Made by a program: the position numbers and the translations under genes. Source: Paracoccaceae bacterium (lineage in GTDB: Bacteria; Pseudomonadota; Alphaproteobacteria; Rhodobacterales; Rhodobacteraceae). From it: a DNA stretch of 64,000 nucleotides. The DNA lies in contig JAFWNM010000012.1 in assembly GCA_017510335.1 (NCBI GenBank), positions 1 to 64,000 of the forward strand, read 5' to 3'. A model generated the notes under the pieces. That model was not told the DNA's origin. It did not search any database and saw nothing but the letters and a program-made list of their open reading frames with translations. Shown in pieces: positions 7,805 to 16,726 of this stretch. Position 1 is the first letter of the stretch; every line of letters begins with the position of its first letter.

Positions 7805-8764
7805 TCAGCGGTTGATCACAGTCGCGTTGAAGCGCGCGATGATGTCGTCGCGCCGCGCCGCAACGGCGTCTTCATCCACTTCAATTACCGTCAGGTCATT
7901 GATGCCCGGGCGCAGCCCTTCAACATCGGCGCGTGCGGGCATCATCCATGTTTGCGCGACCATGTTCTGACCGGCTTCGGACAGGACGAAATCCACAAAT
8001 GCCTTCGCAGCGTCCGGGTTCTGTGTGGATTGCAGGATCATCATGGGGCGCGGCGCGATCACTGTGCCGCTTGCGGGAACAATGACTTCAATGGTTTCGC
8101 CGCCTGCAGCTTGACCATAGCTGATGTAATCCACCGCGCCAAACACCACGGCTTTTGCACCTTGCAACACAGGGTTCAGGGCTGCAGCATTGGGGCCAGG
8201 CACGATCATGTCATTCGCGGCCAGCCCTGCCAGCAAATCCCAGGCGGCGTCGCCCATTGCGGCTTCCAGGCCCGCGACCAGATCGAAGGCAGCACCTGAT
8301 TGGGCGGGGTCGGGCATTGTGATCAGGTCGCGATACGCTTCTTCGGTCAGGTCGGCCCATTCGGTTGGGCGGGGGGCGGTGCTTTGCGTGTTCCAGACCA
8401 TCGCCAGTGCCGAAATGCCTTGGGCCACATAATGGCTGTGGGTCAGGAAATCCGGCACTTCGGCGGCATTGGGTGACAGGTATTCCATCAGCAGGCCGCG
8501 CGCGTGCATGTCGCGCGCCGACCCCCAGCTTGCTGAAACGACGACATCGGCCTGCGGGTTGGCTTCTTCGGCTTCCAGCCGGGCCATAACTTGCCCTGTG
8601 GTGCCCTGAAACACATTCACAGTGATTCCGGTTTCTGCCTGAAAGGCTTCGGCCAGCGCATCGGCCAGCCCACCGGGGCCGGCAGTGTAGAAGGTCAGTG
8701 TGTCAGCCTGCGCGAAGCTGCCAAGCAGTCCAAGTGCAGCAGCAAAGGTGGTTGTGCGAAGCAT
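7805..8764 (-). CDS. Periplasmic substrate-binding protein of Fe3+/phosphonate-type ABC transporter
   Basis: 319 residues. The start at 8764 is preceded by AAAGGA. The signal peptide MLRTTTFAAALGLLGSFAQA is followed by LTFYTAGPGGLADALAEAFQ and a mature protein of the class that binds ferric iron, thiamine or 2-aminoethylphosphonate (FYTA-x-G..., NPQADVVVSAS, then WNTQST). It lies 22 bp after the ATPase gene on the same strand, so ATPase, binding protein and permease form one transport unit. The tyrosine pair that would argue strongly for ferric iron is not obvious, so the substrate is left open. Confidence 0.85.
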   Translation of the reverse strand: MLRTTTFAAALGLLGSFAQADTLTFYTAGPGGLADALAEAFQAETGITVNVFQGTTGQVMARLEAEEANPQADVVVSASWGSARDMHARGLLMEYLSPNAAEVPDFLTHSHYVAQGISALAMVWNTQSTAPRPTEWADLTEEAYRDLITMPDPAQSGAAFDLVAGLEAAMGDAAWDLLAGLAANDMIVPGPNAAALNPVLQGAKAVVFGAVDYISYGQAAGGETIEVIVPASGTVIAPRPMMILQSTQNPDAAKAFVDFVLSEAGQNMVAQTWMMPARADVEGLRPGINDLTVIEVDEDAVAARRDDIIARFNATVINR

Positions 8765-8786
8765 GGATTTGTCCTTTTGGTTGGGA

Positions 8787-9860
8787 TCACTGCGGAAAAA
8801 GGCGCAGACGATCAGCATCGATCGCCAGCGGAATATGGCTGTTCAGGGCGGCGGGGCGGTCGGCGGGGCACACAAGGGTTGCCTGTTCGCCCGCCAACCC
8901 CAGATGCAACAGGTAGCGGTCGCCCTGAAACTGGCAGCGCAGCACTTGGCCCATCAACGCCCCTTGCGGGTCATGCCGAATGGCAGTGCGCGGGATCAGG
9001 ACGCGCGCGGGGCCTTCGGGGGCCAGTCCAGCGAAGGCGGGCAAGTTCAGATGGTCACGGCTGCAGGTAAAACCGCGCGCTGCACTGATACGCCCGTCAA
9101 TCAGCGCCCCGATGTTCAGGAATTGCGCAACCTCAACAGTGGCGGGGGCCGCGAAAAGCTGTTCTGGCGTGTCGATCTGGGCAATCTTGCCAGCCAGCAT
9201 GACGGCCACACGGTCCGCGATGGTGAACGCCTCGGACTGGTCATGTGTCACATAAATCGCGGACAACCCCAGTTCGCGCAAAAGCGCACCGATTTCCAGC
9301 GCCAGCCCTTCGCGCAATTCGCGGTCAAGGTTGGACAGGGGTTCGTCAAACAACACCAGCGGCGGTTCGGCCACAATTGCGCGCGCAAGGGCCACGCGCT
9401 GTTGTTGTCCGCCTGACAGCGTGCCGGGAAACCGGTCCGCCAGATGCGACAGGCCCACGCGGTCCAATGCGCGCAGGGCGCGGGTGTTCCGGGCGCTGCG
9501 GCCCAGTTTGCGCATCCGCAAGGGAAAGGCCACATTCTCCAGCACGCTAAGATGCGGCCAGATCGCGTAATCCTGAAACACCATGCCAATGCCGCGCGCT
9601 TCGGGCGGGGCGTTGAACCCGCTGCCATCGACCACGCGCTTGCCCGCGATCTGCATCTGGCCCGAACTGGCCGCCAGCAGCCCGGCCGCAATGCGCAGCA
9701 GGGTGGTTTTGCCACAGCCAGACGGGCCAAGCAGCGCCACAACCTCGCCGGGGGCAAGATCAAGGTCGATATTGCGCAGAACCTGTGTTTCGCCAAAGGA
9801 TTTCGCAATTTGGCGCGCCGTCAGTGCGCAGGAATGGCCGGAGTGTGCATAAGTCGTCAT
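8787..9860 (-). CDS. ABC transporter ATP-binding protein (AfuC/PotA type)
   Basis: 357 residues from the ATG at 9860. Walker A GPSGCGKTT (~46-54), Q-loop FQDYAIWPHL, signature LSGGQQQRVALARA, Walker B LVLFDEPLSNLD and switch His in YVTHDQ are all intact. A C-terminal TOBE-like domain (~270-357) fits the iron/polyamine/phosphonate import group. It energises the permease at 5844-7517. First gene of the unit; it faces the divergent B12-fold gene across a 359-bp gap that must hold promoters for both directions. Confidence 0.9.
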   Translation of the reverse strand: MTTYAHSGHSCALTARQIAKSFGETQVLRNIDLDLAPGEVVALLGPSGCGKTTLLRIAAGLLAASSGQMQIAGKRVVDGSGFNAPPEARGIGMVFQDYAIWPHLSVLENVAFPLRMRKLGRSARNTRALRALDRVGLSHLADRFPGTLSGGQQQRVALARAIVAEPPLVLFDEPLSNLDRELREGLALEIGALLRELGLSAIYVTHDQSEAFTIADRVAVMLAGKIAQIDTPEQLFAAPATVEVAQFLNIGALIDGRISAARGFTCSRDHLNLPAFAGLAPEGPARVLIPRTAIRHDPQGALMGQVLRCQFQGDRYLLHLGLAGEQATLVCPADRPAALNSHIPLAIDADRLRLFPQ

Positions 9861-10219
9861 GACGCGCCAGTAGCAGGGTTTTGTAACAGTTTTCTGTCGG
9901 CCCAGCTGCGGGGCAGCGGCGGTGCGGGCCGGAATTGACAGCGCCAGCAGGCCGCGCCATTGCGCCACCAAAACCCATGGCGTGCATCTTTCAGAACATG
10001 TTTTGGGCTGCAAACCCGCCCGGCCCAAGTGACAGCGCGGTGACAGGTGCGCGACGCGGCGATGATACTTCGCCCGACACGCAGCGGAATATTGGCGCAA
10101 GACACATGGAAACAGCCGCTATTTTGCACTGAATTTCAGCGAAAAACGCGTCCCGCATCACATCGACGACTTGAAAGTTTTGTATGCTGACGTATGCTTT
10201 GCACCGGGAGGCACTGCTA

Positions 10220-11170
10220 ATGGGAAAACAAGAGGTCGCATTCGACCCGGAAATTTTTGCACGGACAGCTTCACTCTTTGCCCAGAAACGCAGTGCATTT
10301 GCACCTGACGCTGTAGAAGCGCTTGCCGGTGATGTGTTGCGCAGGCTGGCCTCCTCGACAAAGCCGCATGACCAGTTCGACATTTCCGCCATAAGTGACG
10401 ACAGTATTGAAGCGTTTTGCGCAGCACTTGTGCGACCGCAATCCGACCCCGCGCGCCAGTTCATCGAAGATCGCCGTGCCGAAGGCATTACGCGGATGGG
10501 GGTTTATCTGGGCTATATCTGCGCCGCCGCGCGGCGTCTGGGCGAGGGGTGGGATAACGAACAGCTGTCCTTCATCGATGTGACAATCGGCACCGGCCAC
10601 CTCTATGCGCTGATGCGTGCGCTGCGCGCCGAACGCTCGTCGGCGCGCATGGAATTCGACGCCAGACGTTGCGCGCTGTTTGCCACAGTCCCCGGCGAGG
10701 ATCACGGCATTGGCATAACTGTCGCCGCAGACCTGTTTCGGGAAAACGGCTGGGACATCGATCTGCAGATCGGCACCAGTCATGACGACCTGATCGCCCG
10801 CGCGGAGGGCACGCAGCCCGCCATTATTGGCCTGTCGCTAAGCACTGAAGGGCGGTTGGATACATTGGTCAGGCTTGTGGTGGCGTTGCGGCTGATCCTG
10901 CCTGAAACTGTCATCGGTGTGGCCCCGGCGGCCGGGCTGAATGTGCAGCGCATCCATGACCTGGTGGATATCGATCTGGTGTTTACCAGCGCGCAGTTCT
11001 GCTTGCGCCGATCTGGAACAGATGATCCGGCGCCGAAGCTGACGGCGCGCGTTCTGGCGCAGTTGCCTGCGGGCCAGTCGGGGGCGTGCTGCCCGCCTGC
11101 GCGCCCACTGCGCGCGCGATCAACGCACGCGATTCCGGCATGCAGGCTTCAAGCTGGGGAAAGTCGTTGA
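10220..11170 (+). CDS. B12-binding-fold protein, PpaA/AerR (SCHIC)-like
   Basis: 316 residues from the ATG at 10220, chosen because GGGAGG lies 9 bp upstream; an ATG at 10184 has none. An N-terminal helical segment contains IDVTIGTGHLYALMRAL, and the C-terminal Rossmann-like domain has a D-H-x-x-G element (GEDHGIG) typical of cobalamin-binding folds. PpaA/AerR proteins with this plan antagonise the photosynthesis repressor PpsR/CrtJ using B12 or heme. Whether this one does the same is an inference; no photosynthesis genes lie in the window. The last ~60 residues are low-complexity (Pro/Ala/Arg) and overlap the convergent Stealth gene by 188 bp. Confidence 0.75.
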   Translation: MGKQEVAFDPEIFARTASLFAQKRSAFAPDAVEALAGDVLRRLASSTKPHDQFDISAISDDSIEAFCAALVRPQSDPARQFIEDRRAEGITRMGVYLGYICAAARRLGEGWDNEQLSFIDVTIGTGHLYALMRALRAERSSARMEFDARRCALFATVPGEDHGIGITVAADLFRENGWDIDLQIGTSHDDLIARAEGTQPAIIGLSLSTEGRLDTLVRLVVALRLILPETVIGVAPAAGLNVQRIHDLVDIDLVFTSAQFCLRRSGTDDPAPKLTARVLAQLPAGQSGACCPPARPLRARSTHAIPACRLQAGESR

Positions 11171-12065
11171 CGCACAGGAATTTCGCGTCCCCTGAACAGG
11201 AGTGCTGCAACCACGCGCGCACCTGCTCAAGCGGAAGTTCCAGCGCAGCGCCAGAACGCAGATGCAAATAATCCTTGGCAGGTGCGGTCACATACTTGCC
11301 CCTGTTAATGGCGACATGATTGTGCAGCGCCATGGGCTGGAACTGCGTTACATCCCGAAACGGATGCGCCAGATTCGCCATGAATTCCGCAGGAAGGCGC
11401 GCAAACAGGTCTTCCAGCACAGGGCGGCGCAGCGGATGCACCACATGCGCGCTGGCCCACATATGCGCCGCGTCAAAACCCGCAAGCCGTGCGGCATTGA
11501 TCTGGGTGAAGTGGTTGAACAGGGCCGGATCGCGCAGCTTCGCGGCGTCTTGGGCAAGGGCCGAATGATCGACCCATTTGCCGCGCAAAACAGGCTTGTC
11601 GTTGCAAAACACATCTTCCGGCCGCAGTGGCGCGGTCAGAAACACATCATCGTTGAAATACAAAAACGAATCCGACAGCCCCGGAATGCGCCAGATGACA
11701 GTTTCAATCGACAAGGAATTGAAGGTGGGCAAGACGTGGTGCAGCCCGTCAAAAACGATCCGGTGATCAATGATGCGCAAGCGGTCACGAATGCCAAGGG
11801 GAATTACCAACATATCCGGCGCCTGGTTGTCCGTCACCAGCCAGATATGGCGAATCCAGGGGGCGTGGTTTGCAAGCGATGTCAGACAATAGGTCAACTC
11901 ATCGCTGCTGCCCCATCTGTGGGGGTTTATGCCGTTGGCGTGAAGGGCGCGCCTGGCCTGCTTCAGTCTGGCATGGCGTTTTGCCTGATGCGCCGGGTCA
12001 GCACCGTCAACCCAAGTGATTACTGCATCTATCGGGCTGCAGGGCTGGCTTGTCATATGAATCAT
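10983..12065 (-). CDS. Stealth-family sugar-phosphate transferase
   Basis: 360 residues from the ATG at 12065 (AAAAGG upstream). Stealth CR1 is clear (PIDAVITWVDGADPAH), followed by a CR2-like block (SSDELTYCLTSLANHAPWIRHIWLVTDNQAP) and the SFLYFNDDVFL motif, then CR3/CR4-like stretches ending near FLCVNDF. Family members transfer hexose-1-phosphate units in capsule or exopolysaccharide synthesis, related to GlcNAc-1-phosphotransferase. The ~65-residue tail after CR4 is Ala/Pro-rich and lies antisense to the end of the B12-fold gene. No other polysaccharide genes are adjacent. Confidence 0.85.
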   Translation of the reverse strand: MIHMTSQPCSPIDAVITWVDGADPAHQAKRHARLKQARRALHANGINPHRWGSSDELTYCLTSLANHAPWIRHIWLVTDNQAPDMLVIPLGIRDRLRIIDHRIVFDGLHHVLPTFNSLSIETVIWRIPGLSDSFLYFNDDVFLTAPLRPEDVFCNDKPVLRGKWVDHSALAQDAAKLRDPALFNHFTQINAARLAGFDAAHMWASAHVVHPLRRPVLEDLFARLPAEFMANLAHPFRDVTQFQPMALHNHVAINRGKYVTAPAKDYLHLRSGAALELPLEQVRAWLQHSCSGDAKFLCVNDFPQLEACMPESRALIARAVGAQAGSTPPTGPQATAPERAPSASAPDHLFQIGASRTARW

Positions 12066-12429
12066 CACGCCTTTTATGAACTCGGACAAATAAGTTCCGA
12101 AAAAATGCCTTGACCAAGGGACGGGCAGGCTGCGCTTCCCTATATCCGCCCGCGCGCCATGCCCACCCCACAAAAGCCAGTGAAGGCAGGTTCCACCGGC
12201 TTGCGATTATTGAAAACACAAGGAAACTGTTTGTGTCAGAGAGATAGGTTGCACATCCGCACAGTCAACACGAAGGGTAACAGACTGTCTGCGCAGACAA
12301 AACTGGATTGGATGGTGCGCAATTCCCTGCATCACATGCCTTAGGGCGGCAATCTGGAAGGGGTGCATGGGTGTTGGCATATGGTGGCTGATAAGCAAGA
12401 AGGCCGCTTACATACATCAGTGCGGTTAA
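12066..12429. other. Gene-free spacer upstream of the Stealth gene
   Basis: 364 bp with no supported gene. It should contain the Stealth promoter, but no convincing -35/-10 pair was identified. Base composition is less GC-rich than the neighbouring core genes, in keeping with an accessory region. Confidence 0.4.
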
Positions 12430-12526
12430 GGCATGTTGCTCAAAAGTGGGAACCGGTTTTGAGCTGCTCGAACATGCAAAACCAACAAGTCAGAGCATGT
12501 CCGTGAATACGAATGAACGCGACATG
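12430..12526 (-). repeat. Dispersed intergenic repeat, copy B
   Basis: Reverse orientation relative to copy A. On the minus strand it begins CATGTCGCGTTCATTCG, contains GCATGTTCGAGCAGC and ends in CAAAACCGGTTCCC followed by ACTTTTGAGCAACATGCC. This copy has the most regular inverted repeat: GCTCAAAAC pairs with the region around TTTTGAGC. Confidence 0.85.
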
Positions 12527-12772
12527 TTCTAGAATGGCACTGGGTATGCGCGATTGCGCGTGCTGTTGGTATTATAAATGCCTGCCGTTTTCGAAGCGTC
12601 CTTGACGCCTATGCACCATGCGCCATGCGTGATGCAAATCCGGTCACAGCCTTGTGCCGATCCGCAAAATCCCCATAGCGCGGGGCGTTGCCGAAACCGA
12701 TATTTGCCATTGGTGGTCGGGTCGAACTGCGGTAACGTCCTGACACAGGCAAAGACATCAAGGAGAGCGTTC

Positions 12773-13033
12773 ATGCTGACACTGATCTGTCATCGCGTGA
12801 CCGGGGGTGCGGTGGCCGCCCCCACGCATTTTTACCGTGTTGATGTCACCTATAATCTTTTCGGGGAATACACTGTCATCCGGGAATGGGGCCAGGTCGG
12901 GTCGCGCGGGCGGAATGTAAATGCATGGTTTGCGAACCTGCGTGACGCGATCCTTGTCGCGGACCAGTTCCATCGCCGTGCGACAGATCGGGGGTATTGC
13001 CTGACTGAAAAAGTGTTCGCGCCCGCGGCTTGA
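12773..13033 (+). CDS. Standalone WGR-domain protein
   Basis: 86 residues with AAGGAG 8 bp before the ATG. The whole protein is one WGR domain: a hydrophobic strand YRVDVTYNLFGEYTVIREWGQVGSRG carries the WGQVGSRG core, then a helix (AWFANLRDAILVADQFHRRATDRGY). WGR domains bind DNA ends or nucleic acid in PARPs and bacterial MolR-like proteins. Small single-domain versions occur in alphaproteobacteria, often on accessory DNA. No partner gene is adjacent, so the role is unknown. Confidence 0.85.
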   Translation: MLTLICHRVTGGAVAAPTHFYRVDVTYNLFGEYTVIREWGQVGSRGRNVNAWFANLRDAILVADQFHRRATDRGYCLTEKVFAPAA

Positions 13034-13442
13034 ATGCCTGATGCACTGCCCCAAGCGCTGCGATGTGTGTTTTTGGTGATCCGGCGAAATCACTTTCAAA
13101 AGCGCGTTGTGGAATGGGCGCTGCGTTTCCTTTGCTACGGATTACGGCGCGCCGGGCCAGACATGCAGGTTTTCTGCTTCGGTCAGGATTAGCGGAATTG
13201 CCTTGGGGTGGGGTGGTTCCACCCTTCGGGTCTGCTCCCCCAAACCAATCAGTGCAGGACGCCTTGTTTCCCTGCGGCCGTTGCACATCGGCCGAATATG
13301 TCAACACCCGGTGCCAGGGCCCAAAGCGCCAGGAACATGGCACCCTGACAATCAGGCGACCGACTCCCGCAGATATGGACAGGGGGGAAGGGACAATTGG
13401 GTGCATTACAGATTTTTTTGTAGGGGTATGGGGTGTCGCTGC
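13034..13442. other. 409-bp gene-free stretch with a possible gene fragment
   Basis: No complete gene. On the minus strand at about 13252-13345 the frame reads AMFLALWALAPGVDIFGRCATAAGKQGVLH and then stops. This weakly recalls the N-terminal PGxD...R...G...G pattern of LysE/RhtB transporters and could be a decayed copy. A hairpin GGGTGG-TTCCACCC lies near 13205-13225. Confidence 0.3.
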
Positions 13443-14207
13443 TCAGGTGACAAGATGTCTGCACTTCTGCACGATCTCCGGTTTCCCAATCACATAGCGA
13501 AGACTCTGATCGAGAGGTTGGTCAGCCCATGCCAGCGTTGAAACTGCGCCCAGCCGTGTCAGGATTGGCCACATGCCCATGATATCCCAAGTGCTTTCCC
13601 CCAACGCCACATGACCGTCGACTTCGCCCGTTGCCACTTCGATCAAGGCATGGGTCGCAGAATTGCAGTTGCGAAACATCATCCCGGACTCCTCAATCAG
13701 GAAACGGACCAGGTCGACGCGGTTTTTCTGGGGACATTTGCCGCCAAGCGAAACACCGACCACAGCTTTGTCCGGGTCGAAGGGGCGCAATGCGGAAAGT
13801 TCCTTGCCATTCAGGCGCGGCGCATCCTCTCGTCCGCCGGTGATCATGATATCCGCTGCTGGTGCATGCACAACTCCCCAGACCGGCTGGCCATCTGCAT
13901 AAAGGCCGACAGATATCGCCCATTGGCGGCCACCTCGGACGAAGTTGAACGTGCCGTCAATCGGGTCCACAACCCAGGTCCGGCCAGATGTTCCGGGAAC
14001 CGATGCGCCTTCCTCGCCGAAAATCCCGTCATCAGGAAATGCAGCCAGAAGCTGTTGCTGAATGAAGGTTTCGACAGCGCGATCTGCCACTGTTACCAGA
14101 TCGAGTGGCCCTTTTTGTTCCACGGACGCATCTGTAAGCGTGCCGAAATGGGACATGGCAAGTTTGCCTGCGGCGTTTGAAATCTCTGTAACTGCCTGAA
14201 ACATCAA
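13443..14207 (-). CDS. Inositol-monophosphatase-family phosphatase
   Basis: 254 residues, full length for the family. Metal-binding and catalytic motifs are intact: GEEG (~67), DPIDGTFNF (~81-89) and WD near the C-terminus (ESTWDIMG). Members hydrolyse myo-inositol phosphates, histidinol phosphate, 3'-phosphoadenosine-5'-phosphate or fructose-1,6-bisphosphate; sequence alone does not settle which. It is the last gene of the DeoR-ABC-phosphodiesterase unit, 9 bp after the phosphodiesterase stop, so a phosphomonoester released by that enzyme is the likely substrate. Confidence 0.85.
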   Translation of the reverse strand: MMFQAVTEISNAAGKLAMSHFGTLTDASVEQKGPLDLVTVADRAVETFIQQQLLAAFPDDGIFGEEGASVPGTSGRTWVVDPIDGTFNFVRGGRQWAISVGLYADGQPVWGVVHAPAADIMITGGREDAPRLNGKELSALRPFDPDKAVVGVSLGGKCPQKNRVDLVRFLIEESGMMFRNCNSATHALIEVATGEVDGHVALGESTWDIMGMWPILTRLGAVSTLAWADQPLDQSLRYVIGKPEIVQKCRHLVT

Positions 14208-14216
14208 AGCATCCTA

Positions 14217-14990
14217 TCAAAATATTGGCGTTCGGCGGTGCATCGCGTGGCCGCCTTGGGTGTCGAGGGCATGAATGACATAGTGATAGGGTGCGTCATG
14301 TGTGGGCGGTTCCTCATTGGCGTCAAGTTGAAGGGCGAATTCAAATGCAGTGCTGGTCGCCGCAGAAATCAGGGAGCGCCCTAGAAATGCGGTGAACGGC
14401 CTGTGCATATGCCCGCAAAGGATCGTCACAGGCGCCGGTTGCGCATCCAGCAGGGCTTGAAGCTGCGCAGTCCCTTCCATCAGTGTCGGCCCGTCAAGTC
14501 GGCCAAGGCGTGGCTTGCAGGGCGGGTGATGCATTGCGATGAAGGTCTGACCCTCGAAAGGCTGTGCCAGCTCATGCGCCAGCCAGTCCAGCTGGCCAGA
14601 TAGCAGGCGCCCGCCAATCTCGCCGGGCGACAGCGTGTCCAGCGCGAGTATCCTGAGAGTTCCCAGATCGCGCCGGTGATACATAAAATCGGGTTCGGCA
14701 TATGGCTGGTGGGGCGCGACGCTGCGCAGCAGGTGGCGGTCATCATGGTTGCCGGGAACCAACAGATAAGGGATGCGCAGTTCTGCAAGCAGGCCAGAGA
14801 GCACGCGATACTCGTCTTCGCGCGCGTCATTGACTGTGTCACCCGTGATGACGACCAGATCAAGCGCGGGCGTAAATTCGTTCAGATCGCGGATAAGGGC
14901 ATATGCCCGCAAGACTGCGTCCTTGCGCAACAGTCCCACCGGCCCTGCATCGGCCACAAGGTGGAGGTCGGAAATATGGGCGATTTGCAT
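14217..14990 (-). CDS. Metallophosphoesterase / phosphodiesterase (CpdA/GpdQ-like)
   Basis: 257 residues from the ATG at 14990. The calcineurin-type metal motifs are in order: DLHLV (~8), GDTVND (~50), GNHDDRH (~79), a His block MHHPP (~155) and GHMHRP (~197). This pattern is typical of class III cyclic-nucleotide and glycerophosphodiester phosphodiesterases. It lies 8 bp after the permease gene of a Ugp-like importer, which suits hydrolysis of an imported glycerophosphodiester rather than cAMP signalling. Cytoplasmic; no signal peptide. Confidence 0.85.
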   Translation of the reverse strand: MQIAHISDLHLVADAGPVGLLRKDAVLRAYALIRDLNEFTPALDLVVITGDTVNDAREDEYRVLSGLLAELRIPYLLVPGNHDDRHLLRSVAPHQPYAEPDFMYHRRDLGTLRILALDTLSPGEIGGRLLSGQLDWLAHELAQPFEGQTFIAMHHPPCKPRLGRLDGPTLMEGTAQLQALLDAQPAPVTILCGHMHRPFTAFLGRSLISAATSTAFEFALQLDANEEPPTHDAPYHYVIHALDTQGGHAMHRRTPIF

Positions 14991-14998
14991 GTGATACC

Positions 14999-15823
14999 TC
15001 AGCGGATGCCAGAGCGCATGAAACTCTGAACGAACTGGCGTTGAAAGATCAAGAAAGCGATAAGCAAGGGGGCGACAGACAGCAGTGTTGCGGCGGTCAC
15101 CGTGGGCCAGTCTATGCCTTGCTCGACCGTCGAGAAGATTTGCAGCCCGACCGTAATGGGGCGCGTGGTTGCGGAGTTGGTAATGACAAGCGGCCAGAGG
15201 AAATTGTTCCAATGATAGGCAACCATCACCAGCCCGTATGCAAGATAAGTTGATTTGGACAGCGGCACATAGACCCGCCACAGCACCTTGAGAGGGCCTG
15301 CACCTTCCATGCGCGCAGCTTCATCGAGTTCCTTGGGAACGCTCTTGAACGCTTGCCGGAACAGAAAAATTCCGAAGGCAGAGGCAAGATAGGGCAGCGC
15401 AATGGCCGGGATCGTGTCGACCAGACCCATTTGCGCAATGGTGGCATAGTTTCGCACCAGCAACACTTCCGGCATCACCATCAACTGGACCAGAACCAGC
15501 ATGAACAGCCATTGTGACCCGCGGAACGGAAAGACCGCGAACGCATAGGCCGCCAGCGTGCAGATGACAAATTGCGAGATCACCACGAATGTCACCAGCA
15601 TAAAGGTATTCAGGAAATAGCGGTCAAACGGTGCCGCGTTCCAGACGCGGACAAAATTTTCCAGCGTCAGCGGCGCGAAAATGTCAAAATTTCCGACATA
15701 GACAGGCGGGTGGATGGCCGTCCAGATGGCAAACAAAAGCGGCAGCACCCACAGAAGTGCCAGCCCCCAGGCCAACAGGTTCAGCGCGACGGTTGCGGAT
15801 TTGGAAGAACTCGAAGCGCTCAT
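14999..15823 (-). CDS. ABC transporter permease, UgpE/MalG type
   Basis: 274 residues from the ATG at 15823, which overlaps the stop of the other permease by 4 bp. Six hydrophobic helices; the EAA loop reads ELDEAARMEGAGPLKVLWRVYVPLS. It is the MalG-like partner of the 15820-16695 permease in a carbohydrate/glycerol-3-phosphate-type importer. The sequence cannot tell sn-glycerol-3-phosphate from other polyol phosphates or sugars, but the downstream phosphodiesterase favours a phosphodiester. Confidence 0.9.
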   Translation of the reverse strand: MSASSSSKSATVALNLLAWGLALLWVLPLLFAIWTAIHPPVYVGNFDIFAPLTLENFVRVWNAAPFDRYFLNTFMLVTFVVISQFVICTLAAYAFAVFPFRGSQWLFMLVLVQLMVMPEVLLVRNYATIAQMGLVDTIPAIALPYLASAFGIFLFRQAFKSVPKELDEAARMEGAGPLKVLWRVYVPLSKSTYLAYGLVMVAYHWNNFLWPLVITNSATTRPITVGLQIFSTVEQGIDWPTVTAATLLSVAPLLIAFLIFQRQFVQSFMRSGIR

Positions 15824-16695
15824 CTGTAATGGATCCTCTTGTCGAGATAGCCGAACTGGAACAGCGCGATCAGCGCGAGCACAAGAAGCAGGACAACACT
15901 CAGCGCGGCGGCATAAGCCGTGTCCCAGAAGTTGAAGGCCACCTGGTAGATGTAATGCAGCAAAAGCTGGGTCGAATTGTTCGGCCCACCGCGCGTCAGC
16001 GCGATGACATGATCTACCAGCCGGAAGGCTTCGATCACCGCATTGATCAGGATGAACAGCGTCGTCGGCATCAGAAGTGGCAGGATAACGCGGCGCAGGC
16101 GCTGCAGGTAGCTTGCCCCTTCCAGGGTTGCCGCCTCGATCAGTGATGGCGGGATCTGCTGCAAGGCCGCAAGATAGAATATCATGAAAAAGCCCGCGAG
16201 CTTCCAGATCGTGATAGCAATCAAGGCCCAAAGGGCCGTGCCACTCTGGCCCAACCAGTTGGTGCCGCCCCGGCCGAACAGGCCGAAGAACTGATCAATC
16301 AGCCCAAGATCCGGCGCGTAAAAGAACATCCAGATATTGGCCACTGCGATCATTGGCAGGATCGTGGGCGTGAAGAAGGCCAGCCGCACAAGCCCGCGCC
16401 CTTTGATGCGTGCGTTCACCAGAAGCGCCATGGCAAGCGCCAACCCCATCGATGCCGGGATAACGACAGCGGCATAGATCAGGTTGTTCAGGAACGCACG
16501 GTGGAACACGGGGTCCGCGGCCATACGTTCGAAATTCCCCAGCCCGACAAAGGCCGCAGGTCGTCGTCCGCGCGGGGTGGAAAACACACTGTCGATCAGT
16601 GTGGCGACTGTGGGGTAGAAGGTGAAAGCAACCAGAAGGATGGCCGCTGGCAGCAGCAGAAAGAAGCTGATCAGTGCATTTCTGGAAATTTTCAT
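15820..16695 (-). CDS. ABC transporter permease, UgpA/MalF type
   Basis: 291 residues starting MKISRNALISFFLLLPAAIL. Six predicted helices and an EAA loop (SLIEAATLEGASYLQRLRRVILPLLM). The start at 16695 was preferred over an upstream ATG inside the binding-protein coding end. It lies 31 bp after the binding-protein gene and overlaps the next permease by 4 bp. It forms the heterodimeric channel with the UgpE-like protein. Confidence 0.9.
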   Translation of the reverse strand: MKISRNALISFFLLLPAAILLVAFTFYPTVATLIDSVFSTPRGRRPAAFVGLGNFERMAADPVFHRAFLNNLIYAAVVIPASMGLALAMALLVNARIKGRGLVRLAFFTPTILPMIAVANIWMFFYAPDLGLIDQFFGLFGRGGTNWLGQSGTALWALIAITIWKLAGFFMIFYLAALQQIPPSLIEAATLEGASYLQRLRRVILPLLMPTTLFILINAVIEAFRLVDHVIALTRGGPNNSTQLLLHYIYQVAFNFWDTAYAAALSVVLLLVLALIALFQFGYLDKRIHYR

Positions 16696-16726
16696 CTGTC
16701 TTCCCCACAGTCTGTTTTCGGGTGGA

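Noticed and set aside
10184-10219. Upstream ATG start for the B12-fold gene
   Set aside because: No Shine-Dalgarno sequence, while GGGAGG precedes the ATG at 10220.
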